Shown here piece after piece: positions 45,361 to 57,440 of a DNA stretch of 64,000 nt (positions are counted from its first letter, which is position 1; every line of letters begins with the position of its first letter). The DNA is from Apostichopus japonicus. Its lineage: Eukaryota; Echinodermata; Holothuroidea; Aspidochirotida; Stichopodidae. Location: contig NC_092563.1 of NCBI RefSeq assembly GCF_037975245.1, forward strand, positions 7,437,501 through 7,501,500, written 5' to 3'. Both the position numbers and the translations under genes were made by a program. The notes under the pieces are model-generated. The model did no database searches. It worked only from the letters and a program-made list of their open reading frames with translations, and was not told the origin of the DNA.

Positions 45361-47670
45361 GATGTAGAGATCTAAACAAGAGCCCAAGGGCACTGTGGTT
45401 CCTTGCTTGGGGTATATGACAATACACATAATATTATCAAGCAAGATTGGGCTCAAATAGTCCAAGTAATTGTGGTCCTACATGTACGCATAAAGTAACC
45501 AACACTATAGCCAACACTTTTGTGATCACAAAATGTGATCGGATTTTGGATCAAAAGGCACTTTTGAGATCTAAATATGGTGTCGAAAATGTAAGAAATA
45601 TAAGAGACCTACAAGCATGTCAACAGATATGATAACATTAATGACTTCAGATGACATGACCTTTAAGTTTCAAAATGTTCCACCGCCCCATTCACAACTT
45701 GCCCCAAAATATCAACCATGTCACACCTTGGCATTGAGATTTAATTGCATTAAATTTCAAGAAATTAACTTTGAACTTGTATACATAACTTCACACACAA
45801 AGGTCACCCGGAGGTCAACCAATTGACATTTTTGATCGGTGAGACCTAAATAGAGCATGACTGTAAAAATTCAAACATTTTTTCTTTGCCCATTTTCTCC
45901 CCCCAAAATACTACTTTTTTAACATTAGCTGACCTTTGGTGACGTTGGACCACATGACCGTTAAGTTTGAAAATATTTCCCTATACCATTTGCAACTACT
46001 CGAAAAATATCAACCTTGTCACAACTTGGAACTGGGAGTTATTGCATTAAATGTCTGAAAATTAACTTTGACCTTGTATAACTTCGCACACGAAGGTCAC
46101 ATGGGGGTCAACCCATTGACATTTATGATCAGAAGGTACCTTTGACATCTGAAAATAGCATCGAAACTGTAAAAATCCACAAAACACGAAAAGGTCACCA
46201 GAGGTCAAAATGAGGTCAAGGGTCACCCAGATGCGGGTCGACAATTGGATTACATTGAAGCAACTCCCAACTCTAACGGACAATTTGTTCTCAAGTTATC
46301 GCAAAAATACTAGTTTTTTATCATTAATTGACCTTTGGTGACCTCGGACCACATGACCCTTAAGTTTGAAAATATTCCCCTACACCATTTGCTACTTGTC
46401 TCAAAATATCAACTGTGTAACACCTTGGCACTGGGAGTTATTATACTAAATGTCTGAAAATTAACTTTGACCTCATATAACTTAACACACAAAGGTCACC
46501 TTGGGTCACCTTATCGACATTTTTGATTGATGAGACCTAAATTAGAGCATCAAACTATACAAATTCAAACATTTTTTCTTTGCCCATTTTCTGCCCCCAA
46601 AATACTAGTTTATTATCATTAATTGACCTTTGGTGACCTCGGATCACATGACCGTTAAGTTTGAAAATATTTCCTTATACCATTTGCAACTTGTCCAAAA
46701 ATATCAACCATGTCACACCTTGGCACTGGGAGTTGTTGCATTAAATGTCTGAAAATTAACTTTGACCTCGTATAACTTCGCACACGAAGGTCACACAGGT
46801 GTCAACCAATTGACATTTTTGATCGGAAGGTACCTTTGATATCCAAATCTAGCATCAAAACCAAACATTTCCTTTTTTGCTCGTTTCCTCCCAAAATAAG
46901 CACATTTTTTCTTATGTGACCTTTGACCTTTTGACCTTGGTTTCAGATGTAGTTTAATCTCCTGATTCCAAAAAACAAAACGAAAAGTCTGTACAACCAT
47001 CCTAACTCCGACCGAAAAACTTTGACCCCATATAACTTCGCACACGAAGGTCACACGGGGTCAACCTATTGACATTTATGATCAGAAGGTACCTTTGACA
47101 TCTGAAAATAGCATCAAAACTGTAAAAATCCCCCAAAACACGTAAAGGTCACCGGAGGTCAAATTGAGGTCAAGGGTCACCCAGATGCGGGTCGACAATT
47201 GGATAACATTGAAGCAACTCCCAACCCTAACGGACAATTTGTTCTCAAGTTATCGCAAAAATACTAGTTTTTTATCATTAATTGACCTTTGGTGACCTCG
47301 GATCACATGAGCGTTAAGTTTGAAAATGTTCCCCTAACCAGTTCACAACTTGTCCCAAAATATCAACCTTGTCGCACATTGGCACTGGGAGTTATTGCAG
47401 TTTTAATATTTTCGGTTTTTGTACCGTAACTGACCTTTGGTGACCTTTGTGAGCACCAAAAACAATAGCGCACACCTTCTCCATATGGCGGATCTATGGT
47501 CCAAGTTTGGCCTCAATCCAACATTCCCTTATTGAGATAGAGCGTACCCAAGCAAGTGTCACAGACACACACACACACACACATATACACACATACACAC
47601 ACACACACACACACACGCACGCCAACCTGACTGCATAGGTTCCTTTTGCTAAAGCAAGGAACCAAAAATA
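45361..47670. repeat. Dispersed-type repeat, 2.3 kb, with TGACC/GGTCA-rich internal units
   Basis: Begins CAAGAGCCCAAGGGCACTG and GGTTCCTTGCTT (45398) and ends with the hairpin GGTTCCTT...AAGGAACC (47638-47663), giving short inverted termini. Inside, TGACCTTTGGTGACCTCGGA and the following 60 bp recur at about 45930, 46329, 46623 and 47282, with many AGGTCA/TGACCT words. A (CA)n run lies at 47570-47615. No protein-coding content. It looks like a transposon-borne repeat; its class is unknown to me. Confidence 0.8.
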
Positions 47671-48279
47671 TTTCCTACAAAGTTTAAGGGGCTCAATAAA
47701 ATCTCTTAAAAGTGCAGTTTATCTTATTCTTGCATTTTCTCTCTAGGTACTGTTTTACGTTACATTAATTCCGACAGCACAGTGGATTCATAGCCTTTCA
47801 CATTTTAACAGACGCTATGTCAGGGTGTTGTATACCATACAGTAGTATGCATTACATGATGCCTAGGTCAGCATATACAGTATGCTACTGTAACTAGTCT
47901 ACATACAGCAAAAGTTTCCGTTTCCAAATTTGATAGTCATCTTGTTCTTGTATGTTAATTACAAGTTTCATCATGATTTTTCTTTCGTACACATCATAGA
48001 CCTATCACTATAGGCTTCCGTTGTGCACAGGCCAATGTTTTGTCAGTGGTCATTATAACAAAGTATTGTGCGTTCCTGTACAGGTATTCTGAAGTGCCTG
48101 TTTCTCATGGAGGACTGCAGGGACGCAAGTTTTTCTGAGCGGAAGCAATACTGTAAAAATAGTAAATACTGACTGTTAACTATTAATTCTCATGGTTTTT
48201 GGGCCTAGGCTTAGGCCTGTGTAAATTACGCCTATCAACTCAGTCCTACTAAGTTAGTAGCCTAGCCTAACGTTAGAGC
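47671..48279. other. No recognised content
   Basis: AT-rich sequence without open frames or repeats that I can identify. Confidence 0.4.
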
Positions 48280-48979
48280 GGTTTCAGTTGTTTTCCGCAT
48301 ACGTTACTTTCCGCTGATTACTTTCCGCTGAAAAAATTCTTCTGCGGAAAACATAGATTTTTCACTTGCCTGTACACTATATTTTTCCGCAATTTTGAGA
48401 TACCAAATTCAGGCAGGATGATTAAAATAACATGAGAAAGTATCAAAGAACGTCGATCAAGGATGGTTAGACTGAGTTCATGTCAGAAAAGTTAAGCTGC
48501 GTGTAATTTAGAGGAGGCTTGGGGTGTTTGTAATTACGAATTATTAAAGAAGCATATAATACTAGGGCAAAGGGACGCCCGCGTTATGAAGGATTGAGTA
48601 TCTAATTAAGTATTAAAAATTCGGCCCGCGTAATGATGGCTTAAAAAAAAGGTGTAAAAGGCGGTATCTTTGATTTTCGCTGGAAATAAAATGGCTGTAT
48701 AAGTAAGCCTTACAGCCTAAGCTACAAGTACAACCTTAGCTACTGTATCCTAAATCTAGTCTCGAAGCTACATTTTATCCTGTTACAGTCAAATCCTATC
48801 TTATCCATCTTCCTAAATCCTTCCATGTGCCTAATAATTTCAGTAAGTCATTCTGTTCCTACCAAAAAGAAACGGTACTTTCCGCTGAAAAAAACGTTGT
48901 TTTCCGCTGACAAATTTGTTTACGGAAAACACCGTTTTGTTTCAGCGGAAAGTAACGTGTGCGGAAAACAACGGTACCC
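48280..48979. mobile_element. TIR element of 700 bp with TTTTCCGC subterminal repeats
   Basis: The left arm GTTGTTTTCCGCATACGTTA continues into TTTCCGCTGA, and the right arm is its inverse with one internal change (TAACGTGTGCGGAAAACAAC). A possible 5-bp duplication AGAGC flanks it (48275-48279, 48980-48984). TTTCCGC/GCGGAAA words occur about a dozen times near the ends in both orientations. No transposase. Superfamily not assigned. Confidence 0.82.
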
Positions 48980-49587
48980 AGAGCACACTGACATGGAGTT
49001 TTGTAATGCTGAGCTTAGCCTATTTGACTTTAGCATTAGGCCTAACTTAGAAGAACTTGTAAAATATCTTTTTATTGAGCACCATTCTCCAGGTTACTGC
49101 ATAGGCATAACGATTGGAACAGAACTAGGCCTACTACTACAGTAGTGCTTTTTTTCACATACATTAATAAGAAAGCCTACCTTAGTAAAAGTATAATGAT
49201 TAACCTAATACTAAGAGTACTCTAAGGGCTACCTAACGTAGGCCCTACTTACAAAGGCCTAACTTGAGTGGCCTAGTACTACTACTATTAAGTATTAGTA
49301 CTTAAGTTATTGTACAAATTTGTAGTACTGGCCTAGGCCTAGTGTAGTAATAACTAATACTAGTAATAGTAAACTGGTAGCTAGGCGGATAGGCATAGTT
49401 CTAGCATGAGCCTATCTGGGGCTCTATTGGGAGAATGCTGCATAAATATCCTTTCGTTGTTCAAACACAGAACATCTGGGATTACTGTAGAGCACACCAA
49501 ACAACTGCTGTCTTAAAATGTACGCAGCTGCAGTGAGCTCAGGAGGAAAAGATCAGTAATTAACGGTAAATAGAGTAAATTCCTTAC

Positions 49588-49763
49588 CAAGAATTGGCGT
49601 GCCCTTCGCATAAAATATTTGCCATGTTTAGACTGAGGCATTGTGGGTAAATCATTTTAAACTTGATCAAGTCGGTTAAACGGCGCGTAAACTCGCTACA
49701 GAGTTGTGGTGGCGTCACAACAGAAGAGTATAGGGCAGCGTAATCATTCTGCACCTGGAAAAC
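49588..49763 (-). other. Possible 5' exon (PCIF1 leader or unknown gene)
   Basis: On the minus strand an acceptor-like GAAGTTTTCCAG precedes a 58-codon open stretch that ends at a good donor (TTCTTG|GTAAGG). Within it is AAACATGGCAAAT, a strong start context, encoding MANILCEGHANS before the donor. Joining it to the acceptor just upstream of PCIF1 exon 1 gives an immediate stop, so it would be a short upstream frame rather than added protein. It could equally start another gene. Confidence 0.25.
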
Positions 49764-50030
49764 TTCAAAAGTCAAAAGGATATGATTAGTTGTGTTCTTG
49801 AATACTTAAAATGCAGAGCTGCCTTTGTAGTATCGTCAAACCAGAATGTAAAACTGTATTGAGGTTTGATAGATTACTTCGTCGTAACAGGGTATGAGCC
49901 AAAACGATACCTCCTCATGGAATAGGAGACTTGTCAATGTTAAATTTCCTTAGTGGTCACAACGTTTTCACATCAAAGGGGTTTGTCCAATTCAGAAGGG
50001 GTAACCTATACATGATTCCGTTGTTGAGAT

Positions 50031-50198
50031 AATGAAGGTAGAATAAAAATAAGAAATATGAAAAATGAGAAATAAGAAGAGTAAGAAATAAGAAGAGTAA
50101 GAAATAAGAAGAATAAGAAATAAGAAGAATAAGAAATAAGGAGAATAAGATATAAGGAGAATAAGAAATAAGAAGAAAAAATAACTTAGAAGAAAAAG
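50031..50198. repeat. AATAAGAAG-type microsatellite
   Basis: Imperfect tandem repeats of AAGAAATAAGAAGAATAAG words; the hAT-like element at 50199 is inserted at its right end and the sequence resumes after it as GAATAAGAAC. Confidence 0.9.
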
Positions 50199-50549
50199 CA
50201 GTGGCGTCGCCGGGGGGAGGTGCCCCACAAAGAAAAATCGTGCCCCCCAACGTGCCCCCCTGATGCTATTTGTCGTGTTAAAAAAATACTCAAAAAGAAA
50301 CTTTATCGGCTTCAATTAAAAACATAAACATCGGACAGACTAAGCCCGAAAATTCTTGAACATATAACTTAATTACTTCAAGTTGCAAAATATAGAACTA
50401 GATTGTATCCAAGGACCCTTAATTAATCAAACATTTCTCAAAGGATGGCATTCACAAATAAACATTGTGCCCCTCCTCCCCCCCCCCCCTAGTTACGTGT
50501 TGTGCCTCCTCTGTGCCTCCCAAGCTTGAAATGTCTGGCGACGCCACTG
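50199..50549. mobile_element. hAT-like miniature element, 351 bp
   Basis: Inverted ends CAGTGGCGTCGCC and GGCGACGCCACTG. The neighbouring octamers AGAAAAAG and CGAATAAG agree in six of eight positions, consistent with an aged 8-bp duplication inside the microsatellite. The interior is rich in TGCCCC and a C run. Confidence 0.75.
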
Positions 50550-50619
50550 CGAATAAGAACTGATAATTATAGTGATTAATAACGCGTTCGAGACCTATTC
50601 ATGTATCTGGGAGGTATTG

Positions 50620-50965
50620 TGTACGAAAGCCAAACATAAAACAATTTAATTCGTAATAACGAATTAATCATTCGTTATTACAAAATAAATAAATCGTTAT
50701 TACGAATTAATAAATCTTTATTACGAATTAATGATTCTTAATAAGGAAAAATAATCCTTTATTATGAAATAATAATTCGTAATTACAAAATAATAACTCG
50801 TAACTACAAAATAATAATTCGTAATTACGAATTATTATTTCACAACCACGATTTATTAATTCGTATACGAATTAGTAAATTTGTAATTACGAATTATTAT
50901 GACGTTATTACGAATTATTATTTCATAGTTACGAATTATTAATATGTAAATACGAATTAAAAATA
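50620..50965. repeat. AT-rich palindromic satellite of TTCGTAATTACGAATT words
   Basis: About 340 bp made almost wholly of ATTCGTAATTACGAAT/AATAATTCGTAATAACG words in both orientations, so nearly every segment can pair with its neighbour. Unit order is irregular. Confidence 0.9.
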
Positions 50966-52780
50966 ATGTGTTTGGTACTAATGGCTTTCGTAATTGTGGG
51001 GATTTCATATACCTCTGTATCACATGCTTATGTTAGACAGGTACAACGTAGGGCGCCGGAGTCGACCCCATCGGTCGAGCTCAGACAGGTTATTTCAACG
51101 ACTGTGATTGGTCAGAGCTTTATTATGGGTATATATACGGGGTTGTTTTAGCGATAATTAACTGGTAGGGACTTTTACCAGAAAAACAAAACAAAAACAA
51201 TACTATATGAAAATGTTTTCCGAAAGGAAATCAGGGCGGTATTGAAGAACTTAGCATGCATAGCGTCCGGACATGTGACCTGGATAATTCGTACCCCGTA
51301 AGATTGGTCACAGGGTTTCTACTCATAATAAGTGCGTAAGGTTGGCATGTAATATACATTTTTGACTAGTCGCATGAGAACTTTATTTCAAAATACTTCA
51401 AAATAATATACTTGTGTATCTTATATTTCTGTATCAAAAACAACATATTTTAACATTTAAAGACATGTTATCTACATATTAATAACATTTACTAATTTGA
51501 TAGTACTGTAACGCTAACTCAGTCTAAGATTCTGGGGCGTCCAAATATTCCCTGCTGAGGACTGGTGGTGGTATGGAAACAAATGCGGCTTGGATGGTTG
51601 TATGTTAGTAAACGACGAGCCTTAAATCTCGCTATTACATGCAAAAGATATAACACATAGATAAACGAGTAAAGAACAAGCGCTGTGTAGATTTCGCAAT
51701 CTATTACTATAAACAGCCACGGTACAAACAATACATCGGCACGAAGCCCTCAAATATAGGTAGAAAAACATGCACTTAACGATAATGGTCACAAACGAGG
51801 TCTCAATACCGAAGTAGAGTCCTATAACGATACGTACAGAAGTGTATAAAAGACGAATACAAGACAGATACAAGTACGACCACAATGGTCGGAGCCAGGG
51901 CTACTACCGAACCGAACGATTCAGATCGGGAGCGAAGACTGGTCACAAGTCGTGAGGTCTGCTTCAGCTGAGCTGGTGAGCAGACATCACGTGACCTGTA
52001 ACAATTACGTAATGTAGCCTACGGCAAATAGAGGGCGACATATATGATGACCAACGGCATCACACTACCAAGTACATTTGAATTGTTCCTTTGATACTTT
52101 TATTCCACCTGTTTTATTGCCTTTTCTAACATTGAAAAACAGTGCCAACCCTACGATTTCAGTAATAGCAACCCTTCTGATAAATGACGTTCTGCCGTCG
52201 TCTGGCCAAACAACGAAGTCTTCGGCTTTAAAGGTAGTCAGTAAAGGCCCCAAATTATAGCACGCTATAATTGCTAGGAGTTTTCAAAAAGTACTTTCCT
52301 GGAAGTCTTTACTCTCCAAATTGTTCTCAGACATTGTTCCCTGACCCAGGGCGGCATTTTTCGATCGCCATGGCGGTAGGACAAGCATACATAGTTCTGT
52401 TGGGGCCCAAGGACATTTGGTTGTTACTACACCTCTGGCACAAATTGATATTGATGAAACCGTACATGATTGAATCGAGGCACACATTCAGGAAGCTACG
52501 AGCTGACCAGAGGGAATCTAACACTAACTATACGTTGTTATTGACGAGAAATTCAACGGTCAACGCCACCGTTTAGACGCATGACCTTCTTCCGAGCTCT
52601 CGGGATGGTATCGCCACTGCTCTTACGAAACACGTACAGTATACTGCACGCTTATCTGGAAAGCAACCGGTGAAGAACATAGACAAAGACAAGGTGTAAA
52701 ATATCATCTTATTCATGTTACATTGTTCTTGCATGTAAACCCGCTTTTTTGAGTTGAGTTTGTATACATTCTGCCATGTT
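50966..52780. other. No confident gene
   Basis: Several open frames of 60-100 codons occur (for example 52271-52576 plus) but none has a convincing family signature or splice frame. The 51880-52050 part is somewhat more GC-rich. Confidence 0.4.
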
Positions 52781-52785
52781 AGGCA

Positions 52786-53060
52786 TGGAGGTCAAGGGTC
52801 ATTTTGAGAGATAACCAGAGGTCATAGGCGGAAAACATTGTAAACACGGTATCACTTAAGAAGTACAAGATGCTTGAACTTTAAACTTGGACTGTGGATT
52901 GACCTAGGATATCAAATGATCCCTACTGTTTTTCATGGAGGTCAAAGGTCGTTTAGGGTCACCAGAGGTTAAAGGCTGAAAACCATGTAAACACGATATC
53001 TCAAGAAGTTAAAGTTGCATGAACTTTAAACTTAGTGTGTAGATTGCCCTTGGTAAGCAA
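52786..53060. repeat. Two AGGTCA-rich tandem units of about 145 bp
   Basis: CATGGAGGTCAAGGGTCATTT and CATGGAGGTCAAAGGTCGTTT head two similar units that continue with ACCAGAGGT, AAACAcGGTATC and TGAACTTTAAACTT. The texture is like the 45361-47670 repeat though not the same sequence. Confidence 0.8.
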
Positions 53061-55300
53061 GTAATACCTGCTTCACGACGTGGTACCACTTGGAACCACA
53101 TCGTGATCGGGTTTGCGTTACTTTGACCAAACAAACGAAATACAAAAACATAACTGGATCTATCTACTAGCAAGTAACGAATTGTCAACGAATTTAATTT
53201 ATAGTCTTCTATTTTTCTCATTTGGAACCTATGAAAGGGGATTTCTTATATAATCTTCACTGGTCCTACCGAGGGGATACCATTGCACGGTGCTTTTTCA
53301 GGGACCTTAAGTTTCCTCGAAGAGGTCGAGTTTGATTTGCCAGATTGCGAAAAAAAAATTCTAGCATAGTTGATTTTACAGCAAATGATAATAATGGATG
53401 CAAATTAGCCTCACATACGTACCTCAAGTAAGAGGATATTAATGTCCATGTGCTTAATGTATTTTCGTCGTTATATATTCATCAATTGAATGCTTAATAC
53501 GTGTTACCGGAAGACGATTAAAACGCTAAATGTTCACTGTGAATTCTGGACTGCTCACATAGCGTTAACATCTTGTCGTACAGGTTTCAGTAATATGAAA
53601 GCAAATGCACCACTTGAATGGCATTAATCTATCTCTATTGTTATAAACTTGTTTAGAATAAGGAAGATGTGGTTCTTCAATGAGTATAGATAAAGTCCAT
53701 TAGTGTGTTACGTGTTGGACATAACGGGGACTGCTTGGTATTCCAGTAATACAGTTTTCTTCATCTGTTCATTGTTCATCAGAATGTAGTCAATTGACTT
53801 GTAAAACAATTAGAATAAAGAACAAGGAATCTGATAACATTCTTCCCAGATCAAACTAGTTTTATCCTAAGACGTGTACAACGAACAGATAGACCGAATA
53901 GTTGAAGACATCCCCAAAGATCATGTGTAGTATATGTTCCCTTTCGAGGGGAATGGTGATACACACCTGACGATGATCACACAGTCACAGTCTCGATGCA
54001 AGGGGACTGGGGTTGAGAGCGGATCAGACGTTCGGTGTTTGGTTTCGTGGCCAGGTTCTAACCTGGGTGACTTTTCTTTAAAAGTATCCTTGGTATTCAA
54101 TTATGGGAGAATAATCGACAGATAGACTTTACTGTAACTTGAAAACTCACTTAAATAATTAAATAATGAATAAGGCAGAATTCAAGTCTTGATATGTTAT
54201 AATACAAAGAAAACAGACAACTTTGAGTCCAATAATGTTTCTGTAGCTATGCCAGTATTTTTCAAGATATGTATCGTTAAATATACTCAATTTCTGGAAT
54301 ATTCGTTTAGGCTAACTTGATGGTGACGTCGGCTCCTCACTGCAGTTCTTATAGCTAATATTAATCCGTTGTTTTTGAGGTCAACCAGAATATGTTCGTT
54401 AATCTTCATATAAGCAACAGAGCACCCTTGGATGACATTCAACACCATTTGTCCTTAATAAATTAGTAATAAATTATAAACATGTCATTTGAAACCATAT
54501 CATCTTAATTCCTCCCATTGACTTTTGTAGTGCAACTGAGGAACTACTCTTATGGGCTGTGTACTAAACTAAAAGGTCCAGTCACTTTAACTAGTGAACC
54601 TCAACTGTGTTAAGGAGCATTCCAAAAAGCAAACAAAAAATAAGTAAATGTGCTATACAACCCTAGCTAGACTGAGAGCAGTGGTTTTGAACGGTCCACG
54701 GCATATCAAAGTTAATTTTGTTCCTGATGTTATCAAAACACAATACGGGGTATATTTTTTGTGAATCTCAAACAAAGTTCTTAAGAATCACTCAGTTTCC
54801 GAAACTATACCTACTATTCGGTATGAGAATTGCTACAACACTGTTGCATATAATGGGACCATATTGATACTGGTATACTTTGGTTTTCTTGCAAAAGTGA
54901 TATAGATTGAATTCTATGTATATTAAAATTGTATCTCATGGTCTTACTGGCTTGTATGTCTCTGGCCTTGCAACGAATATAATGCTTGTTTGGTGTAGGT
55001 TGTGTTAATCTTTACCAACACATTTATGTCAAACAATGAGTTTAATTAAGTTCATGCAAACCCTTGTGAACCGCATGACTGTTTGAATGTGTTGCTTAGA
55101 TTACCACAATTAACCCATTAAAATAAAATCCATTCCACCTTCAGAGTGACAAGAAAAAAAAACGGCTTTTAGGGAATTCGATGGCGCTAGTTTGAAACAG
55201 GGTGTTTTTTTAATATAAAATAATTATATGGCTTTTAAAGGCATCCGTAGATTTACTTTTAGGAGAATAGCGCCTCATCAGGCCACGTATTCAGTGGACG
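53061..55300. other. No recognised content
   Basis: Mostly AT-rich unique-looking sequence; a few short open frames without motifs. Confidence 0.4.
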
Positions 55301-55312
55301 GTGGCTGCAAGC

Positions 55313-55573
55313 ATGCCGGTCGCAGAGATGTCACCACCTCTGGCCAAAGGCAAGGATTCACGCACGCCACCTAGTACGCTTCTGGTCGATTTGACCGACC
55401 TTCTGCGCGTCCTCCCGGGTTCTTTTGCGACAACAAGGGAGACATGGTACGGGATCCTAGGCCACAAAAAGTACCATGCCTACAGCCAAAGGTATTATCG
55501 CCAGAGGCCTGTCTTGAACCCTAGCCACGATTTACACGACCGACAAGGAATGAGTCTTTCATCACCCGCTTAA
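55313..55573 (+). CDS. Unassigned 86-codon open frame in a GC-richer island
   Basis: From ATG 55313 (frame open back to a stop at 55268) to TAA. Composition is clearly less AT-rich than its surroundings. The product has no membrane segment and ends with Arg/Tyr-rich YHAYSQRYYRQRP. I recognise no family; it may be a fragment of a mobile element or an exon. Confidence 0.2.
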   Translation: MPVAEMSPPLAKGKDSRTPPSTLLVDLTDLLRVLPGSFATTRETWYGILGHKKYHAYSQRYYRQRPVLNPSHDLHDRQGMSLSSPA

Positions 55574-55589
55574 CAGCATCGGCCACCAC

Positions 55590-55747
55590 ATCAGCTAGAA
55601 AATTATGTGGTTGAATTAATATATCAAGACTTCAGCGTCGACTACTGAAAGAGAAAAAGAAATTTTAACGTGTATAACCAAACCATTGATGGAGTCGAAC
55701 TCAGTTTCATCAGATTACCAGTCCACTGCTCTACCCTCTGAGCCATT
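55590..55747 (-). mobile_element. tRNA-like SINE head
   Basis: On the minus strand from 55747: ATGGCTCAGAGGGTAGAGCA (A-box and D arm), an anticodon-loop-like CTGGTAA (GGT, threonine-like) and GTTCGACTCC (B box and T loop). Acceptor and T stems do not pair well, so this is not a functional tRNA gene but probably the head of a SINE whose body runs to about 55590. Confidence 0.55.
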
Positions 55748-55759
55748 TGACAAGTTAAC

Positions 55760-57440
55760 TTTTAATGAGTTTAAATTGGTCTTATTGGTCGGATATGATC
55801 TATTGGTAACAGTAAACAACACTGCCTTCAACGAAATCTCTATTCATCCTCTTTCACTCTCATTAGAACAACGGATCTGAATATCTTTATTAAAAAGAAG
55901 CTCACGCTTGTCTTTGTTTACATTGCAGCAAGTAGTAAGAATGTCGTTTCCTTTCAAGACGTAAATGTACAATAGGCTTATACCCAGATACCATCGACGA
56001 CTTCGAAGCAAGCAGTAAAAGAAAACGGATTCCGTGAAATCTTCTTATTCACAAAAGGTTGCTTAAGATTATGCTCGCAAGAGCTTTCTTGCTGTAAGTT
56101 GTCTCCCTTTACAACTATATTCTATACAGACGGTCATTAACTGGGAATTTCAACAAACAATGCCTATTCACATTTCAAGACCTTTTTGAATGAGGAAGGG
56201 ACAATACTTATTAAGTCTAACACGTTAACTACATTTGCCTAATCTTACTTAGGGATCTGAATGGCTGGAAATAGCACAGTAATTCGAAACCCGAAACATA
56301 ATTTATAGGGTTTTGAGTTTATGCAAGTAGATTTGGGAAACACGGGGACCGGGAATCATCGTCAACTTCAAGACTTTGTTTCGTCCGCAGTAACTTGCTG
56401 TGTTTACTGATCTTCTGAAACTGCGGTATTTGCGTGTATAGCCCCCCCCCCCCCCCCCCAAAGACTGTGCTTATAATCATCCTTATAAATATCAATTGAT
56501 CTATTATCAGCCAACGTTGTTTACAATTGTTGCATTTTGAAAGACTGAATGGTTATGAGGAAGGGACGGTGACGAGGACGGGCTTTTGATGTTTTTATAG
56601 CTTTTATATGTGCACTACATTTTGTCAACTCTCTGAAATGGTCAACTCTATCAGCAGCTAAAATCTAGATAAAGCATACGTTAAAGGAGGCAATAATATC
56701 CCTTTCAAGGTCGTAGCTATACTCTCCCTTCAACGCCGCCGCCCCTCCTTCTCATTTCATTTGCCGATATGTTACTGAACCATAAAAACTGCAACTTAGA
56801 TCTCTTTAACAAAGAAATAAACGAAAGGAATAAAAATTAAGTTTCCTCCCTCCTATTGATTTGAAAAGAGGTATTTGCGTCACCTCATAGAGTGTGGTTT
56901 GAAATAATTGACATAGAACAAAACATTATTTGTCTTTCATCCAGAACTCTGCTTTAACTTATTATTTGTCTTTCATCCAGAACTCTGTTTTACTCTGTTT
57001 AACAAAAGATGTTGTGTCATCGAAATAGGCGTGACATGACAAAAATCAGGTTTAAGCACGAAAGGTATAAACGTAGCTATATGTAAAGTGGGTAACCCTA
57101 CGTAACCATGGTATCGTCCTGTATTAGGAATTGGTATTACTATTGGGTGACTCGCAAATGCGTCACGCTCACTTCATACAGTTTGGCGCAAATCTATTTT
57201 GTCATCAAGAAAATAGCGTGTCTGAGAAATGGGGAGTAAAAAAAGGCCGGTAGCAAAGCGAGGACTATTGCAGAAGCACGAACAAGGGCAACGTAGCGAA
57301 AGACCCCCCCCCCAAAAAAAAAAGACGAAAAGAGAATTTTCACCCCACCGTAGATTCCTTAGGGATTATTACCCCCACCATGTTTTTTTCGGTTAGCTAG
57401 GACCCTCAGCTATCACAATCTGCATGTTTGCCATAAAATT
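55760..57440. other. No gene; short repeats
   Basis: Contains a 17-base C run at about 56443-56459 and a 31-bp tandem pair around 56930-56990 (TTATTTGTCTTTCATCCAGA). Confidence 0.45.

Noticed and set aside
50034-50315. Leu/Phe/Tyr/Ser-rich open frames suggesting a membrane protein
   Set aside because: They are translations of the AATAAGAAG microsatellite.
52271-52576. Plus-strand frame with AYIVLLGPK, reminiscent of helix 7 of class C GPCRs
   Set aside because: Only a few residues fit, the rest is unlike the family, and no neighbouring exon encodes other helices.
55687-55747. Functional tRNA-Thr gene
   Set aside because: A and B boxes and a GGT anticodon loop are present, but the acceptor and T stems do not pair, so a SINE head is more likely.
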